Below, piece by piece: positions 61,980 through 64,000 of a DNA stretch of 64,000 nucleotides. Position 1 is the stretch's first letter, and every line of letters begins with the position of its first letter. The position numbers and the translations under genes are program-made. Below the pieces are notes generated by a model. The model was not told the origin of the DNA, did not search any database, and saw only the letters and a list, made by a program, of their open reading frames with translations. The stretch is from Clostridium saccharobutylicum DSM 13864 (GTDB lineage: Bacteria > Bacillota > Clostridia > Clostridiales > Clostridiaceae). The stretch lies in the NCBI RefSeq assembly GCF_000473995.1, contig NC_022571.1, forward strand, positions 2,635,416 to 2,699,415, in the 5' to 3' direction.

Positions 61980-63587
61980 TTGAGTATTAAAAAGAAACTT
62001 ATTATTTCGTTTTTTTGTTTAATAAGTGTGTTAAGCTTATTCCCAAAAATTACGGTACAAGCTGATACTACTGGATGGAAAAATGATAATGGTTCATACT
62101 ACTACTACAAATCAGATAATACTAAGGCATTAGGTTGGCTTGAAATAAACAACAACTGGTACTATTTTAAGGATGACGGAAAAATGGCCACTGGATGGAT
62201 TAATGACAATGGTTTAAAATATTATTTTAAGGATTCTGGCTCTATGGTCAAAGGTTGGTTTCAATTAAATAATCAGTGGTATTATTTTAATGACTCTGGC
62301 TCTATGGCTACTGGCTTTATTGATGATAATGGTTCAATCTACTATTTCAATGAATCCGGTACTATGACTAAAGGATGGATTAATTATAACGGTAAAAAAT
62401 ATTATTTTAAAGATTCTGGAATCATGGCACTTGGTTGGCTTAAAATAGATGATAATTGGTATTATTTTAAGGATTCAGGTGCTATGGCAACAGGGATTGT
62501 AAATGATGGTTCAAATTTATATTATTTCAATGAGTCAGGAAATATGATGTCTGGAAACGGTTGGACTCAAATTTCAGAAAAATATTATTACATAGGAGCA
62601 AACGGCATTGTTAAAACTGGATGGTTTAAAGATAACTCAAAATGTTATTATTTTAATGATGATGGTACTATGGCCAAAGGATGGATTAATCCAGATAAAA
62701 ATTGGTACTATATGCAGGATGATGGTTCAATGAAATCATCAACTTTCTTCAATGATAAAAATAATTGGTACTATTTAGATGAAAATGGTGTAATGAAAAA
62801 ATCCGATTGGGCACAAGTTAATAGTAAGTATTATTACTTTCTGGATAATGGAGTTATGGCTAAAGGATGGAATAACATTAATGGTTTATCTTATTATTTT
62901 AACGACGATGGTTCTATGTATTGTAATGGCTGGCTGCAATATGATAGTAAATGGTTTTACCTTGCAGACAATGGTGTTATGAAGCATTCAATGTGGATAT
63001 CTGTTGATGATAAATGGTATTACTTAAATGAAGATGGTACCATGGCAACTAATACTTCTATCGATGGTTGGATAATAGATGAAAGTGGCGTTGGTACTAA
63101 AAACCACCAAATTTCAGATAAAGGTATAAAGTTTATAGCCGACTATGAAGCTTATTACCCTACGGCCTACCGTGGACAAGATTCTCAAAATGAAACAATA
63201 GGATATGGACATGTTATTCAGGATGGTGAAACATTTACAAATTTAACGCAGGCTGAAGCCAAATCATTATTGAAAAGCGACCTTAATATCTATGTTAGTG
63301 GAGTTAACGATTTAACTCATGAACTTAACTTAACTAGTAATCAGTTTGATGCTCTTGTTAGTTTTTCTTATAACTGTGGTATACATGCTTTCACTCAATC
63401 TAAATTGTTAAAAGACATTAAAACAGGTGCTTCTTTAGACACTATAAAAGATGACTTTTGTCTTTATATACATGTAACTGATGCAAGTGGTCAACAAATT
63501 GAATCGTTAGGTCTATGGCGAAGAAGAATGGATGAATATGATATATATTCAAAAGGTGATTACACAAGAGATTACAGAAATCGGTAA
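61980..63587 (+). CDS. Secreted choline-binding-repeat lysozyme (GH24 endolysin-like)
   Basis: 535 aa from TTG 61980 (GGGGGTGAAAATAA upstream). Signal peptide about 1-29 (FFCLISVLSLFPKITVQA). About 17 CW_binding_1 repeats of ~20 residues (GWLEINNNWYYFKDDGKMAT type) fill about 31-385. C-terminal domain (about 385-535) is GH24, T4-lysozyme-like: catalytic Glu in FIADYEAYYPTAYRGQD and Thr in NETIGYGHVI, then DALVSFSYNCGIHAF and LGLWRRRMDEYDI. It hydrolyses peptidoglycan and is held to the wall by choline-type repeats, so it is likely an autolysin rather than prophage (no holin or phage genes nearby). Confidence 0.93.
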   Translation: MSIKKKLIISFFCLISVLSLFPKITVQADTTGWKNDNGSYYYYKSDNTKALGWLEINNNWYYFKDDGKMATGWINDNGLKYYFKDSGSMVKGWFQLNNQWYYFNDSGSMATGFIDDNGSIYYFNESGTMTKGWINYNGKKYYFKDSGIMALGWLKIDDNWYYFKDSGAMATGIVNDGSNLYYFNESGNMMSGNGWTQISEKYYYIGANGIVKTGWFKDNSKCYYFNDDGTMAKGWINPDKNWYYMQDDGSMKSSTFFNDKNNWYYLDENGVMKKSDWAQVNSKYYYFLDNGVMAKGWNNINGLSYYFNDDGSMYCNGWLQYDSKWFYLADNGVMKHSMWISVDDKWYYLNEDGTMATNTSIDGWIIDESGVGTKNHQISDKGIKFIADYEAYYPTAYRGQDSQNETIGYGHVIQDGETFTNLTQAEAKSLLKSDLNIYVSGVNDLTHELNLTSNQFDALVSFSYNCGIHAFTQSKLLKDIKTGASLDTIKDDFCLYIHVTDASGQQIESLGLWRRRMDEYDIYSKGDYTRDYRNR

Positions 63588-63645
63588 TCCAATATGATCC
63601 CTATTAACAAAGATTACATTTTGGATAATTGATAAGGATCAATAT

Positions 63646-63692
63646 AATTAGTATTGTATTAATATATTATATTGATGCAATACTAATTTTTA
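63646..63692 (+). terminator. Terminator of the GH24 lysozyme gene
   Basis: AATTAGTATTG pairs with CAATACTAATT (11-bp perfect) around a 21-base AT-rich loop, followed by TTTAATAT. Confidence 0.75.
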
Positions 63693-63810
63693 ATATATAA
63701 TGTATTCTTTTTTGACATTATTTTAATCTTACAGAATGCTTATAATATGAAAATATATAAAACTAAATACATTTTTTTTACTTTGAATAAGTATGAAGGG
63801 GGTAATACCA

Positions 63811-64000
63811 ATGAATCAAAGTATTATTTTTTTTGATATTGATGGAACATTAATAACTGAAGAAACTTACATAATCCCAAATAGCACCATAGAAGCAATA
63901 AAAAAAGTTCAAGCAAATGGACACTTAGCATTTATCAATACTGGTAGACCAATTTCTGAAATTGATGACTGCATTAAAGAACTTAACTTTGATGGATATG
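63811..64000 (+). CDS. Cof-type HAD-superfamily phosphatase, N-terminal part (cut by window edge)
   Basis: MNQSIIFFDIDGTLITEETY then IIPNSTIEAIKKVQANGHLA and FINTGRPISEID. DxDGTL is motif I, with the nucleophile Asp in FDIDGT, and NTGRP is the Cof-type motif II (Thr). GAAGGGGG 8 bases before the ATG. It is a sugar-phosphate or FMN-type phosphatase by family; the substrate is open since the C-terminus is missing. Confidence 0.88.
   Translation, partial: MNQSIIFFDIDGTLITEETYIIPNSTIEAIKKVQANGHLAFINTGRPISEIDDCIKELNFDGY

Noticed and set aside
61980-63587. Lysozyme gene as part of a prophage
   Set aside because: No holin, portal, capsid, integrase or terminase genes nearby; its signal peptide and wall-binding repeats fit a chromosomal autolysin.

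Overview
The window is AT-rich, Firmicute-type DNA, with strong AGGAGG-like ribosome binding sites, many U-tailed hairpin terminators, T-box leaders, class II aldolase, an [FeFe] hydrogenase and choline-binding-repeat wall proteins. This points to a Clostridium sensu stricto chromosome, probably near the C. butyricum / C. beijerinckii group (inference; no rRNA or tRNA gene is present). Most genes are on the minus strand.

Layout. 1-252: start of a CheY-type regulator. 0.8-10.9 kb: a metal (probably copper) island. Two OmpR/histidine-kinase pairs flank a SHOCT membrane protein, a YncE-like propeller lipoprotein, a CopZ-like chaperone, a Met/Cys-rich membrane protein and an HMA-TauE-cupredoxin fusion. 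Relics of two genes and an orphan Fur-like box lie inside it. 11.1-14.8 kb: a FeoB-associated peptide with a Fur-like box, a relic of a Cys/Met-metabolism PLP enzyme, a flavin reductase, a siroheme nitrite/sulfite reductase and an MgtC protein. 15.3-25.5 kb: housekeeping genes (SNF2 helicase, ABC-F, TPR protein, GNAT, fba, and bioY under a BirA-like operator). 25.8-34.5 kb: the trpEGDCFBA operon. Its leader has one complete Trp-type T-box plus a second antiterminator/terminator that lacks Stem I. Downstream lie a trpB fragment, another Trp T-box, an internally deleted AroQ-like ORF and a putative methyltransferase. 35.3-39.6 kb: a CymR-like regulator, a DEAD-box helicase, a wall-binding lipoprotein and a phosphatase.

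40-50 kb is accessory DNA framed by a nonsense-mutated IS1182 copy and an intact IS256 copy with an 8-bp target duplication. It carries a Mbeg1-like hydrolase, a putative MqsR-like toxin with a zinc-finger/Panacea antitoxin, a DUF4236-like protein, and a fusion of a UvrD-type helicase N-terminal domain to a complete LexA/S24 self-cleavage module. The last is the most unusual gene in the window. 50-64 kb: SLBB-[FeFe] hydrogenase, Pit/DUF47 phosphate uptake, secreted calpain-like protease, small siroheme protein, pepT (followed by three 38-bp hairpin repeats), pepV, a lipoprotein, a choline-binding GH24 lysozyme and the start of a HAD phosphatase.

Small palindromic repeats with ends resembling AAGGCACA/TGTGCCTT are scattered through the intergenic regions and look like a MITE family. 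Several decayed genes (a DUF-type membrane protein, ccdA-like, metY-like, trpB, aroQ, IS1182 transposase) show active gene loss.
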